64,000 bases of DNA from Flemingiibacterium sp045586505 (GCA_045586505.1 JAZNAL010000026.1:16072-80071), one strand, 5' to 3'. Shown: positions 51,281 through 59,919, counted from the first letter of the stretch. Numbers and translations are program-made. The notes: generated by a model from the letters alone, not told the origin.

Positions 51281-52884
51281 CAGAACAGGAAAAAAACGAG
51301 CTTCAGAACGGAAACGCCACAGAAGCGGAGCAGTCCACCATATTCTCCGCCCCCGAGATCCCCGAACCTACGCTCAATCAAAAAAGACGCGCAAGCGCAC
51401 TTAAAAAGCAAGGACGCCTGATACTTATCATGACGATCATCGTCGCAGTCGCTATCTGTGCGTACTTCTTTGCGGTGCTTCCCATCGTCAACTATGTTGA
51501 GGAAGTAACCAAGGAGACCGTGGAGCTGCTTGACGGCGAGCTGCTGGGTACCAATGACCGAATCCTCCTATTCGAGCACTATGATCGCAAGGATATTCAG
51601 TCCATTGATATCCATAACGAGTACGGTGAGTACGGATTCTATTACGATGAGACCGAAGAAGCATTCCAAGTGAAGGACCATCCCGGCGCACCTTACGATA
51701 AGGAGCTTTTCTCCTCGCTGGTAGTAAGCACGAGCTACGCGCTCTCCATGGAGCGAATAACGATGGACTGTGAGGATTTGTCCGAGTACGGACTTGCGGA
51801 GGAGCAGAACCCCGCGTGGTTCACACTCACCACCCGCGATGGTAAAACGAACACGGTATACATTGGCGATCTTATCCCCAGCGGCGCCGGCTACTACGTC
51901 CGCCATGAGGCCAGAAATGCGGTTTATGTCCTTGACAACACTATCGGTAATACAGTGCTCAAGCCCATTGAAAACATGATCACCGCAATGCTGACCCTTC
52001 CTATGAATGCCAACGACTACTTCACCATCCAGAATTTCGCGGTAATGCAGGGCAAGGATGTAAACGTCATGCTCACCTACTTTGATGAAACAGCTAAAGA
52101 AGCCGCAGCAGCCACTAGCGCATATCAGATGGTCTATCCGTCAGGCTATGCGGTAAATACATCAAACTACACCGTCGTCCTCGAGCTGCTTTCCGAGTTC
52201 TCAGGCGCCTCCACCTTAGCATATGCCCCCACCAAGGAGGAGCTTGACGAATACGGTCTTCTTGAGCCTGCATTCAGCATCTACTACGAATATCAGGAAA
52301 TCGAACAGCATGTATTTTTCAGTGCGAAGAATGAAAACGGCAATTACTACGCTTATTCGCCGCTGTTTGATCTTGTCACCGAGCTTGACGGTGCCACAAT
52401 GGCATGGCTTGAATGGGATCTTATCAAATGGGTCGACACCCCTGTCTTTCTGATGAACATCAACGATGTTGCCACTGTCACCGTTAAGAGTGATACCGCA
52501 ACACGCATCTATGATCTTGCAGGCGAGGGGCAGGAGCTTATAGTCACCGAGCGCGAGACCGGCTTCAAGCCTGAGGTCCATAACTTCCGTAATTTCTACA
52601 AATCCCTCCTCTCCATCTATTTGCAGGGCTACGCCACCGATGATATCACCGAAGAGGAAATTACCGCTCTCAAAGCGGGTGAGGCATATCTGACGCTGAC
52701 CATCGAGACCCGCGCAGGAAGGATCACCGAATACAAATTCTACCCCTACTCCACCAGACGTGCATATTACACGGTAGACGGCGAAGGACGGTTCTACATC
52801 CTCCGCGACATGGCAACCAAGATAATATCCGACTGCGAGAAGGTCATGACCAACACCGAAGTCGATTCGGATGCACACAGCTAA
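51277..52884 (+). CDS. DUF4340-domain membrane-anchored protein of the Gld-like ABC system
   Basis: 535 residues. A cytoplasmic polar head (about 1-50), one membrane helix (LIMTIIVAVAICAYFFAVLP), then a long extracytoplasmic beta-rich region with repeated Tyr-rich DUF4340-like segments (EYGLAEEQNPAWFTLTTRDG and similar). DUF4340 proteins regularly follow GldG genes. Start at 51277 (ATGA overlap). Function unknown beyond membership of the complex. Confidence 0.85.
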   Translation: MTEQEKNELQNGNATEAEQSTIFSAPEIPEPTLNQKRRASALKKQGRLILIMTIIVAVAICAYFFAVLPIVNYVEEVTKETVELLDGELLGTNDRILLFEHYDRKDIQSIDIHNEYGEYGFYYDETEEAFQVKDHPGAPYDKELFSSLVVSTSYALSMERITMDCEDLSEYGLAEEQNPAWFTLTTRDGKTNTVYIGDLIPSGAGYYVRHEARNAVYVLDNTIGNTVLKPIENMITAMLTLPMNANDYFTIQNFAVMQGKDVNVMLTYFDETAKEAAAATSAYQMVYPSGYAVNTSNYTVVLELLSEFSGASTLAYAPTKEELDEYGLLEPAFSIYYEYQEIEQHVFFSAKNENGNYYAYSPLFDLVTELDGATMAWLEWDLIKWVDTPVFLMNINDVATVTVKSDTATRIYDLAGEGQELIVTERETGFKPEVHNFRNFYKSLLSIYLQGYATDDITEEEITALKAGEAYLTLTIETRAGRITEYKFYPYSTRRAYYTVDGEGRFYILRDMATKIISDCEKVMTNTEVDSDAHS

Positions 52885-52885
52885 C

Positions 52886-52915
52886 AAAAAAACGGGCCAA
52901 AACAGCCCGTTTTTT
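52886..52915. terminator. Bidirectional terminator after the Gld-like operon
   Basis: A7, ACGGGC (52892-52897), GCCCGT (52905-52910), T6. Shared with the convergent DAHP synthase gene. Confidence 0.88.
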
Positions 52916-52926
52916 CTATTCGTTAT

Positions 52927-53946
52927 TTAGCCGAGATTCTTTCCCATAGCGGCGAGAATGCTCTTGATCTTACCCATAACTCCGTCAAACTCATCGGGAG
53001 TCAAGGACTGCTTGCCGTCGGACAGCGCCTTTGCCGGATTGTTGTGAACCTCTATCATAATACCGTCTGCGCCTGCAGCAACAGCGGCAAGTGCCAGAGG
53101 CTCAACCAGCCAACTGGTACCGCCCGCATGGCTGGGGTCAGCAACTACCGGCAGATGCGACAACTTCTTGAGCACGGGGATTGCCGATACGTCGAAGGTG
53201 TTGCGGGTAGTTGTCTCGAAGGTGCGGATACCGCGCTCGCAGAGGATAACGTTCTCGTTACCGCCCGCCATGATGTACTCAGCGCTCATTAAAAGCTCCT
53301 CGATTGTATTCGCAAGACCGCGCTTCAGAAGGATAGGCTTGCGTGTGTGACCAAGTTCCTTTAAAAGCTCGAAGTTCTGCATATTTCTCGCGCCGACCTG
53401 AATGATGTCCACGTTTTCAAACAGCGGAAGATGTGCCGCATCCATGATCTCGGTAACGATGGGCAGACCGGTCGCCTTCTTGGCTTCAAGAAGCAGCTCG
53501 ATTCCCTCGGCTTTAAGTCCCTGGAACGCATAAGGAGAGGTGCGCGGCTTGAACGCGCCGCCGCGAAGTATTGTGGAGCCTGCGGCATCCACACGGCGCG
53601 CGATCTCACAGATCTGCTCCTCGCACTCTACAGAGCAAGGACCGCTGATGACCTGAAAATGTCCTCCGCCGATCTTGATTCCGTTTCCGATATCCACAAT
53701 CGTATCATCGGGATGGAACTTACGGTTAGCGTTCTTGTAGGGCTCCTGCACACGCTTGACTTCTTCAACGATATCGATTGTACGCAGGTTATCTATGTCG
53801 ATCTTGGCGGTATCGCCTACAAGACCGATGATCGTGGTATGCAGACCGTCAACCAGATGTGCCTGCAGACCGGGAGTTTTTTCAAGATCAGCCACAAAGC
53901 TCGACACGAGCTCTTTTTTTGTGTTTGGTTTTATAATTATGATCAT
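52927..53946 (-). CDS. aroF: 3-deoxy-7-phosphoheptulonate synthase (DAHP synthase, KDO8PS-like class)
   Basis: 339 residues. First step of the shikimate pathway: PEP plus erythrose 4-phosphate. An N-terminal ferredoxin-like regulatory domain (about 1-70, IIIIKPNTKKELVSSF) precedes the barrel with ISGPCSVE, LRGGAFKPRTSPYAFQG, QVGARNMQNFELLKE, LLKRGLANTIEELLMSAEYI and PSHAGG. The N-domain layout is that of Thermotoga-type enzymes feedback-inhibited by Tyr/Phe. Promoter at 54003-54031. GAGGA lies about 12 bases before the ATG, a long spacing. Confidence 0.95.
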   Translation of the reverse strand: MIIIIKPNTKKELVSSFVADLEKTPGLQAHLVDGLHTTIIGLVGDTAKIDIDNLRTIDIVEEVKRVQEPYKNANRKFHPDDTIVDIGNGIKIGGGHFQVISGPCSVECEEQICEIARRVDAAGSTILRGGAFKPRTSPYAFQGLKAEGIELLLEAKKATGLPIVTEIMDAAHLPLFENVDIIQVGARNMQNFELLKELGHTRKPILLKRGLANTIEELLMSAEYIMAGGNENVILCERGIRTFETTTRNTFDVSAIPVLKKLSHLPVVADPSHAGGTSWLVEPLALAAVAAGADGIMIEVHNNPAKALSDGKQSLTPDEFDGVMGKIKSILAAMGKNLG

Positions 53947-54002
53947 TGGTTTATATATTCCTCACTATCATTTTAGGTAATTAAAATTTTAATACATTAT
54001 AT

Positions 54003-54031
54003 ATTTTATCACGTTAATACAAAAATTGCAA
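54003..54031 (-). promoter_or_regulatory. Promoter of the DAHP synthase gene
   Basis: Minus strand: TTGCAA, 17 bases, TAAAAT preceded by TGA. Confidence 0.7.
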
Positions 54032-54101
54032 GAGGAATATAAAAAGTTGACATTCTTCTAACATTTTATGTAAAAAATATTCTTATTCTTCCGTTTTTTG
54101 C

Positions 54102-54296
54102 TTAAAGCTCTTCCGGCGTTACGAGCTCCGGAAGTGTCCTCGGAACCCGCTTCAAAGGGTCATATATAAATTTGCGGCAGACGTACTCTTTATCAACCAC
54201 ACCGCGATGTGTACAAAGCATATCCTCGGTCGCTTTTATCTCCGTCGCAAAGCGGCAAAATTCGCATATACGTGGAATATCGAAATCTTTTTTCAT
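54102..54296 (-). CDS. Small Cys-rich conserved protein, function unknown
   Basis: 64 residues with four Cys: CEFC near the N-terminus, then Cys in LCTHRG and VCRKF, a likely single zinc site (C-x2-C...C-x11-C). The end YDPLKRVPRTLPELVTPEEL is Pro-rich. Similar tiny proteins with VDKEYVCRKF and YDPLKR-like segments occur across clostridia; no function known to me. AAAGGA lies 8 bases upstream and a consensus promoter precedes it. Confidence 0.82.
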   Translation of the reverse strand: MKKDFDIPRICEFCRFATEIKATEDMLCTHRGVVDKEYVCRKFIYDPLKRVPRTLPELVTPEEL

Positions 54297-54326
54297 GGGC
54301 TCCGTCCTTTCACTTGGGATATTACT

Positions 54327-54355
54327 ATTGTACCATGGGCAGTTGAAATTGTCAA
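54327..54355 (-). promoter_or_regulatory. Promoter of the small Cys-rich gene
   Basis: Minus strand: TTGACA, 17 bases, TACAAT. The arm GCCCATGGTA of a long inverted repeat lies in the spacer and touches the -10. Confidence 0.75.
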
Positions 54356-54453
54356 GAAAAAGTTAGAGAAGGCAGGCTTCTATCCGATCAACGTAGTTAT
54401 GGTGCTTTCATCAGCAGAAAGCTTGATAAAGCGCAGTTTCAGCGCCCATGGTA
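54331..54453. repeat. About 123-bp region with inverted-repeat ends
   Basis: TACCATGGGC (54331-54340) and GCCCATGGTA (54444-54453) are perfect 10-bp inverted ends; inward similarity continues (AGTTGAAATTG versus the complement of CAGTTTCAG). The interior has no supported gene. It lies between the divergent promoters of the small Cys-rich gene and rimP. Reads either as paired operators or as a small MITE-like element. Confidence 0.45.
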
Positions 54454-54494
54454 TCAGATTTTTTAAAAAAAGTCAACTTTTTTTAAAAAAGGGG

Positions 54495-54523
54495 TTGCAA
54501 TTCATAAAAAGTTGTGATATACT
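54495..54523 (+). promoter_or_regulatory. Promoter of the rimP-nusA-infB operon
   Basis: TTGCAA, 17 bases, TATACT preceded by TGA. Start near 54530. Confidence 0.78.
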
Positions 54524-54552
54524 GTTAGTGTAAGTTAGAATTTAATAAAAGG

Positions 54553-54575
54553 AGAGTGGGTCATCGGCCCACTCT
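54553..54575 (+). promoter_or_regulatory. Leader hairpin upstream of rimP
   Basis: AGAGTGGG (54553-54560) pairs with CCCACTCT (54568-54575) around TCATCGG. GTGGG/CCCAC hairpins of this kind are common in rimP leaders of Firmicutes. No strong T-run follows, so it may be a start-proximal stabiliser or weak attenuator. Confidence 0.55.
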
Positions 54576-54619
54576 TAATTTATGCCGCGGAGCATTTCCG
54601 CAGTATTGGAGTGTAACAA

Positions 54620-55102
54620 GTGAAACCGAAGAAACCGACAAAAAACATTGTCGGTACCGTAACCGAGGCACTGAAGCCCGTGATAAACGAGCTCGGCTAC
54701 TCGGTCTGGGACATTGAATATGTCAAGGAAGGTGCCGACTATTTCCTGCGCTTCACCATCGACCGCGAGGACGGCATCAACATCGAGGACTGCGAAAAGG
54801 TGCACCGCACCATCGATCCTCTGCTTGATGAGCTCGATCCCATCGAGGACGCATATCACCTTGAAGTATCCTCTCCCGGAGTTGAGCGTGATATCAAGTA
54901 CGACTGGCACTACGAGGTGCTGATCGGAGAAAAGGTGGAGCTTCGTCTTTTCGCCCCCATCGAAGCTTACCCCGGCAAAAAGGCATTTGTGGGTATCCTC
55001 AAAGCATATGAGGAAGGAATAATCACCCTTGACTTAGACGGTGCCGACTACGTAATCCCGCACACATCGGTCTCAAAAGCGAGAACCGTGTTTGATTTCT
55101 AA
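54620..55102 (+). CDS. rimP: Ribosome maturation factor RimP
   Basis: 160 residues, 30S assembly factor. Conserved VWDIEYVKEGADYFLRFTIDR, DCEKVHRTIDPLLDE and VSSPGVERDIK. Starts with GTG at 54620; GGAG lies 8 bases upstream. First gene of a five-gene operon in canonical Firmicutes order. Confidence 0.95.
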   Translation: MKPKKPTKNIVGTVTEALKPVINELGYSVWDIEYVKEGADYFLRFTIDREDGINIEDCEKVHRTIDPLLDELDPIEDAYHLEVSSPGVERDIKYDWHYEVLIGEKVELRLFAPIEAYPGKKAFVGILKAYEEGIITLDLDGADYVIPHTSVSKARTVFDF

Positions 55103-55133
55103 ATAATATTCAGAAAGGTTTGGTTTTAGAAAA

Positions 55134-56243
55134 ATGAATTCCGAATTGTTTGAAGCGCTTGAACTTCTCGAAAAAGAGAAGGGCATAGCAGTCGATTATA
55201 TGCTTGAGCGTGTGGAAGCAGCTCTCATCAGTGCATACAAGCGTGACAGAGGCGGTCTTGCAAACGTGCGCGTTGAGATCAACAAGAACAAGAAGAGCAT
55301 CCGTATGTTTGAACAGAAGGCAATCGTTGAGGAAGTGCTTGATCCCGAGCAGGAGATCAGCCTTGAGGAAGCCATCAAGGTAAACAAAAAGTACACCCTC
55401 GGCGGTGTCTGCGAGACCGAGCTCAAGCCCAAGAATTTCCGCCGTCTTTCGGCGCAGACCGCAAAGCAGGTCATCATTCAGGGCATCCGCGAGGCTGAGC
55501 GCTCTATGATGATCAAGGAATATGAAAGCAAAAAGGAAGAGATCATCACCGCTATCGTCGACAAGGTGGATCCCGAGAACGAGGATGTACTGGTCGATAC
55601 CGGCACAAGCAAGGTATACCTCAAGAAGCAGGATCAGATCCCCGGCGAAAAGTTTAATGTGGGCGACCGCATCAAGGTATTCATTACCGAGGTTATGAAA
55701 GAGACCCTCCGCGGTCCGCTGGTATCCCTCTCCCGTACTGCTCCGGGGCTTGTAAAGCGTCTTTTCGAGCTTGAGATCCCCGAGATCCAGGACGGTACCG
55801 TAGTAATCATGAGCGTCACCCGTGAGGCAGGCTCCCGCACCAAGATGGCAGTCATGAGCCGCGACCCCAACGTAGATCCCATCGGCTCCTGTATCGGTAA
55901 TCGCGGAATGCGTATCCAGAATATCGTCAATGAGCTTCGCGGTGAAAAGATCGACATAGTCAAATACAGCGAGGATCCCGTAGAATATATCAGTGCGGCA
56001 CTTTCTCCCGCTGTTGTCAAGGACGTTGTCCTGGATTCCGAAAAATCCTGCCGTGTTGTGGTAGACGCAGATCAGCTCTCCCTCGCAATCGGTAAGGAGG
56101 GTCAGAACGCCCGCCTTGCCGCACGTCTTACCGGCTTCAAGATTGATATCAAGACCAAATCGGCGCTTGAAGAAGAGGAAGCCGCAAAAAAGGCATTTAT
56201 CGACGCCGCTGACTACGATACCGAAGCAGACGAACAGATCTGA
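55134..56243 (+). CDS. nusA: Transcription termination/antitermination factor NusA
   Basis: 369 residues, the short Gram-positive form without the C-terminal acidic repeats of E. coli. N-terminal RNAP-binding domain (about 1-125), S1 domain (about 130-200, IVDKVDPENEDVLVDTG), then KH1 (MSRDPNVDPIGSCIGNRGMR) and KH2 (VDADQLSLAIGKEGQNARLA). AAAGG upstream. Binds RNA polymerase and nascent RNA. Confidence 0.97.
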   Translation: MNSELFEALELLEKEKGIAVDYMLERVEAALISAYKRDRGGLANVRVEINKNKKSIRMFEQKAIVEEVLDPEQEISLEEAIKVNKKYTLGGVCETELKPKNFRRLSAQTAKQVIIQGIREAERSMMIKEYESKKEEIITAIVDKVDPENEDVLVDTGTSKVYLKKQDQIPGEKFNVGDRIKVFITEVMKETLRGPLVSLSRTAPGLVKRLFELEIPEIQDGTVVIMSVTREAGSRTKMAVMSRDPNVDPIGSCIGNRGMRIQNIVNELRGEKIDIVKYSEDPVEYISAALSPAVVKDVVLDSEKSCRVVVDADQLSLAIGKEGQNARLAARLTGFKIDIKTKSALEEEEAAKKAFIDAADYDTEADEQI

Positions 56244-56343
56244 CCATGGAAAAACAGCTCAGAGTAAAACCAAGATAACGGCTCCGGTGCAATATATCAA
56301 AGTGTATCGGAACCTAACATAAAATACGGGAGGAATTCGTATT

Positions 56344-56634
56344 TTGCAGGAAACGACCAAGGTAAGTCCAAAGAAAAAGATACCCGAGCGCAAATGCCTC
56401 GGATGCGGCGAATCAAAGCCCAAAATGACGCTTGCGAGAGTGGTGCGTTGCCCCGACGGTACCGTATCCCTCGATCTGACCGGTAAAAAATCCGGCCGCG
56501 GCGCGTATGTATGCCGAAATGTTGGCTGCCTCAAAAAATGCAGAAAGCGCAGAGCTATTGAGCGCAGTCTTGAGGTAGAGATACCCGACGAGGTATACGA
56601 CGCTATTGAAAAGGAGCTTGCAGACAGTGAATAA
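56344..56634 (+). CDS. rnpM: YlxR/RnpM RNA-binding protein (DUF448)
   Basis: 96 residues. The family core is ERKCLGCGESKPK, then RVVRCPDGTVSLDLTGKKSGRGAYVC. Starts with TTG at 56344; GGGAGG is 9 bases upstream. In B. subtilis this protein is described as a modulator of RNase P, and the RNase P RNA gene lies 7 kb downstream here. The 100 bases between nusA and this gene contain no other feature. Overlaps the next gene by 8 bases. Confidence 0.9.
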   Translation: MQETTKVSPKKKIPERKCLGCGESKPKMTLARVVRCPDGTVSLDLTGKKSGRGAYVCRNVGCLKKCRKRRAIERSLEVEIPDEVYDAIEKELADSE

Positions 56635-57010
56635 CACCGAAACAAGAAACGGCTCCGAAAAGCATGAGGGCATACACGTCATAAGTACGAGCGGCAAGAA
56701 GAAGCTGCTCGGTCTTTTGGGATTTGCCGCCCGTGCACGCAGAATTGTGTGCGGTACAGATTTTTGCCGTGATGAGATAAGACGCGGCAGACTGCCCCTT
56801 GCACTGGTTGCCTCCGATGCATCGGCAAATACCTTCAAGCGCATCGCCGACGCCTGCAGATATTACGGCACAGACCTCTGCCGTATCCCGCTTACAGCCG
56901 ATGAGCTGTCAGCGCGTATAGGAAAGACCGCGAACATAACGGTCGTCGGTATCACCGACACAAATTTCGTCGCCGGTATTACCGCGCTGATCGATGACTC
57001 CGAACACTGA
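56627..57010 (+). CDS. ylxQ: L7Ae-family ribosomal protein (YlxQ-like)
   Basis: 127 residues. L7Ae/L30e/S12e fold: KKLLGLLGFAARARRIVCG, the DEIRRGRLPLALVASDAS segment and YYGTDLCRIPLTADELSARIG. A 20-residue N-terminal extension precedes the fold. Starts with GTG at 56627, AAGGAG 9 bases upstream, inside the rnpM end. RNA-binding partner of unknown precise role; position between rnpM and infB is canonical. Confidence 0.9.
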   Translation: MNNTETRNGSEKHEGIHVISTSGKKKLLGLLGFAARARRIVCGTDFCRDEIRRGRLPLALVASDASANTFKRIADACRYYGTDLCRIPLTADELSARIGKTANITVVGITDTNFVAGITALIDDSEH

Positions 57011-57042
57011 TATTACCGTACCGAAAGGATGATTGATACAAT

Positions 57043-59832
57043 ATGGCAGAAACCAAGAAAAATCAGACTAAAATAAGCAGTCTCGCAAAGGATCTCGGCC
57101 TCAAGAACAAGGATCTTTTGGAGGTACTGTCCGCAAGCGGCATTGACAGCAAGTCACATTCCGCCTCCCTTGACCCCGAAGAATTCAATCTCGTGATGAA
57201 CGCACTCACCGAGCGCGCTCAGATAGACAATATCGGCGATTATCTTGACGGCAAGGCTAAGATAATCGTTGAATCCCCCAAGCCCAAAGAACCTAAGAAG
57301 GAAGCTCTGACAGCTGAGGAGCCTAAGAAGGAAGCGCCCAAAGCCGAGGAGCCCAAGAAGGAAGCTGCCAACATCGAAGAAGCCAAAAAGCCTGCTCCCA
57401 AGGCTGAGGAACCTAAGAAAGAATTCCCCAAGCGCGATGATAACCGTCCGCAAGGTACGCAGCCCCGCGATAACCGTAGCGGTAACCGTCCCCAGGGTGG
57501 ATTCCAGCCCCGCGATAACCGCGACGGTAACCGTCCCCAGGGTGGCTTCCAGCCCCGCGATAACCGCGACGGCAACCGTCCTCAGGGTGGATTCCAGCCC
57601 CGCGATAACCGCGACGGCAACCGTCCTCAGGGTGGATTCCAGCCCCGTGATAACCGCGACGGCAACCGTCCTCAGGGTGGATTCCAGCCCCGTGATAACC
57701 GCGGTGGCAACCGTCCCCAGGGTGGCTTCCAGTCTCGCGACAACCGCTCTCAGGGAGGCTTCGGCGGCGGATTCAAAGATAAGGATTCCGGAGGCGAGCG
57801 TCGCAGCAACAAGACCCGCGAGCCGATACACACCTATACCCGCGGTCAGAATGCCGGCAAGAATACCGGTGAGAGCCGCATAGTCGATATGCGCACCACC
57901 ACCGTCGATCTCGACAAGTACGACGAGCGCCTTGAAAATCTCGCTACCGAGACCGGCAAGAACGAGCGCGGCGAAAAGCAGAAGCTCAAGAAGCAGAACA
58001 ACCGCGACGGACACAGCCAGCGTGAAAAAGAGCGCATGGCTATGGAAAAGCTTCGCAAGCAGGGCATCGAGAAGGCTAAGAAGCAGCCGCTTCAGATCAC
58101 CGTTCCCGATGAGATCTCCGTCGGCGAGCTGGCATCCCGCCTCAAAGTCACCGCGGCAGAGGTCATCAAGCGCCTCATGCTCCTCGGTGTTATGGCAACC
58201 GTTAATGAAGTCATCGACTACGACACCGCATACCTTGTTGCCGATGAGCTTGGTGCAAAGGTGACAAAGGAAGTCGTTATCACTATAGAAGAGCGTCTCT
58301 TTGACGAGGCAGAGGATAAGGAAGACGATCTCATTCCCCGCAGTCCCGTTGTCTGCGTAATGGGTCACGTTGACCACGGCAAGACCTCCCTGCTTGACGC
58401 TATCCGCCATACCAATGTTACATCAGGCGAAGCAGGCGGTATTACCCAGGCAATCGGTGCATATCGCGTACGTCTCAACGATCGCGACATCACCTTCCTT
58501 GACACCCCAGGTCACGAAGCGTTCACCTCCATGCGTGCACGCGGCGCTAAGTCCACCGATATCGCGATCCTCGTTGTAGCGGCAGACGACGGCATCATGC
58601 CCCAGACCGTTGAGGCGATCAACCACGCTAAGGCGGCAGGCATTGATATAGTAGTTGCAATCAACAAGATGGATAAGCCCGAGGCAAACCCCGATGTGGT
58701 TAAGCAGGAGCTTACCAAATATGAGCTTGTTCCCGAGGAATGGGGCGGCGATGTCATCTGTGTTCCCGTATCGGCGCTCACCGGTATGGGTATCGATGAC
58801 CTCTTGGAGAATCTTCTCCTCGTTGCGGACATGAAGGAGCTCAAGGCGAACCCCAACCGTCGCGCAAAGGGTCTTGTACTTGAGGCAAAGCTCGACAGGG
58901 GACGCGGTCCCGTTGCAACCGTGCTCGTTCAGAACGGTACGCTCAATACGGGCGATATCGTGATCGCCGGTACCGCCGTAGGTCGTGTCCGCGCAATGAC
59001 TGACGATAAGGGCAGAACCGTTAAGAATGCAGGACCTTCCGTGCCTGTTGAGATCATCGGTCTCTCCGAGGTTCCCGAATCCGGTGACGAGTTTGCGGCA
59101 GTCGAAGACGAGCGTATGGCTCGTGAGCTTGCCGAGCAGAGACGCGAAAAGGCGAAGAATGAGCAGTTCAAGGCTAACGCCAAGGTCAACCTTAACGACC
59201 TGTTCGCTCAGATCTCCGAGGGCATCAAGGACCTTAATATCATCGTCAAGGCAGACGTGGGCGGCTCCGCTGAGGCTGTCAAGCAGTCTCTCCAGAAGCT
59301 CTCCAATGAGGAAGTCCGCGTAAACATCATCCACACCGCTGTCGGCGGCATCACCGAGGGCGACGTAATGCTTGCGGCGGCATCCAATGCGCTGATCGTC
59401 GGCTTCAACGTCCGTCCCGACAAGTCCGCTATCGATAAGGCGGAGCGTGAGACTGTTGAGATCCGCACATACCGCATCATCTACGAGTGCATCGAGGAGA
59501 TCGAAGCGGCTATGAAGGGTATGCTGGCTCCTAAGTTCAAGGAAGTTGTGCTTGGTCATGCCGAGGTCCGTCAGACCATTCACGTTCCCAGTGTCGGCAC
59601 CATCGCCGGCTCCTATGTACAGGACGGTAAGGTTTCGAGAAACGCGCAGATACGCGTAGTACGCGACGGCGTGGTGATCTTCGAAGACAAGATCTCCTCC
59701 CTCAAGCGCTTCAAGGACGACGCAAAAGAAGTGGCTCAGGGCTACGAATGCGGTATCGGCCTCGATCGCTTCAACGACATCAAGGAAGGCGACATACTCG
59801 AAGCATTTGTAATGGAAGAAATCAAGGCATAA
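57043..59832 (+). CDS. infB: Translation initiation factor IF-2
   Basis: 929 residues. First IF2_N module at about 8-50 (LAKDLGLKNKDLLEVL), a Lys/Glu/Pro/Ala-rich linker (about 75-130), six 15-residue Arg/Asp/Asn/Gly repeats (142-231), a second IF2_N module (about 348-400), then the G domain: G1 GHVDHGKTS (about 441), G3 DTPGHE, G4 NKMD, followed by domains II-IV including the fMet-tRNA-binding C-terminal barrel. AAAGG upstream. The low-complexity repeat linker is the unusual part. UUCG-loop terminator follows. rbfA, normally next, is absent here. Confidence 0.97.
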   Translation: MAETKKNQTKISSLAKDLGLKNKDLLEVLSASGIDSKSHSASLDPEEFNLVMNALTERAQIDNIGDYLDGKAKIIVESPKPKEPKKEALTAEEPKKEAPKAEEPKKEAANIEEAKKPAPKAEEPKKEFPKRDDNRPQGTQPRDNRSGNRPQGGFQPRDNRDGNRPQGGFQPRDNRDGNRPQGGFQPRDNRDGNRPQGGFQPRDNRDGNRPQGGFQPRDNRGGNRPQGGFQSRDNRSQGGFGGGFKDKDSGGERRSNKTREPIHTYTRGQNAGKNTGESRIVDMRTTTVDLDKYDERLENLATETGKNERGEKQKLKKQNNRDGHSQREKERMAMEKLRKQGIEKAKKQPLQITVPDEISVGELASRLKVTAAEVIKRLMLLGVMATVNEVIDYDTAYLVADELGAKVTKEVVITIEERLFDEAEDKEDDLIPRSPVVCVMGHVDHGKTSLLDAIRHTNVTSGEAGGITQAIGAYRVRLNDRDITFLDTPGHEAFTSMRARGAKSTDIAILVVAADDGIMPQTVEAINHAKAAGIDIVVAINKMDKPEANPDVVKQELTKYELVPEEWGGDVICVPVSALTGMGIDDLLENLLLVADMKELKANPNRRAKGLVLEAKLDRGRGPVATVLVQNGTLNTGDIVIAGTAVGRVRAMTDDKGRTVKNAGPSVPVEIIGLSEVPESGDEFAAVEDERMARELAEQRREKAKNEQFKANAKVNLNDLFAQISEGIKDLNIIVKADVGGSAEAVKQSLQKLSNEEVRVNIIHTAVGGITEGDVMLAAASNALIVGFNVRPDKSAIDKAERETVEIRTYRIIYECIEEIEAAMKGMLAPKFKEVVLGHAEVRQTIHVPSVGTIAGSYVQDGKVSRNAQIRVVRDGVVIFEDKISSLKRFKDDAKEVAQGYECGIGLDRFNDIKEGDILEAFVMEEIKA
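57466..57756 (+). repeat. 45-bp tandem repeat array inside infB
   Basis: Six full 45-base units (57466-57735) and a 21-base partial unit. Each encodes RDNRDGNRPQGGFQP or a one- or two-residue variant. Units 3 and 4 are identical at DNA level and the others differ by a few bases, so the array looks recently expanded. Confidence 0.95.
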
Positions 59833-59834
59833 AG

Positions 59835-59868
59835 AAATCGGGGCTGCTTCGGCAGTCCCGATTTTTCT
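59835..59868 (+). terminator. Terminator of the rimP-infB operon
   Basis: AAATCGGGGCTGC (59835-59847) pairs with GCAGTCCCGATTT (59852-59864) around a TTCG tetraloop, with one G-T wobble, then T-rich sequence. Confidence 0.9.
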
Positions 59869-59919
59869 TATCTGTATCCCATCTGTGTGACATTATAGAT
59901 ACGGATTATTTGCATTTTA

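Noticed and set aside
54207..54533. 108-codon plus-strand frame between the small Cys-rich gene and rimP
   Set aside because: It starts inside the minus-strand gene, covers two promoters and an inverted repeat, and ends in low-complexity Lys/Phe runs; no ribosome site.
57466..57756. CRISPR-like array of regular repeats
   Set aside because: Repeats are contiguous, in frame and encode protein; there are no spacers and no cas genes.
57154..58410. Long antisense open frame (about 418 codons) opposite infB
   Set aside because: Shadow of the repetitive, GC-biased infB sequence; no ribosome site, composition is the complement of the RGN repeats, and infB is certain.
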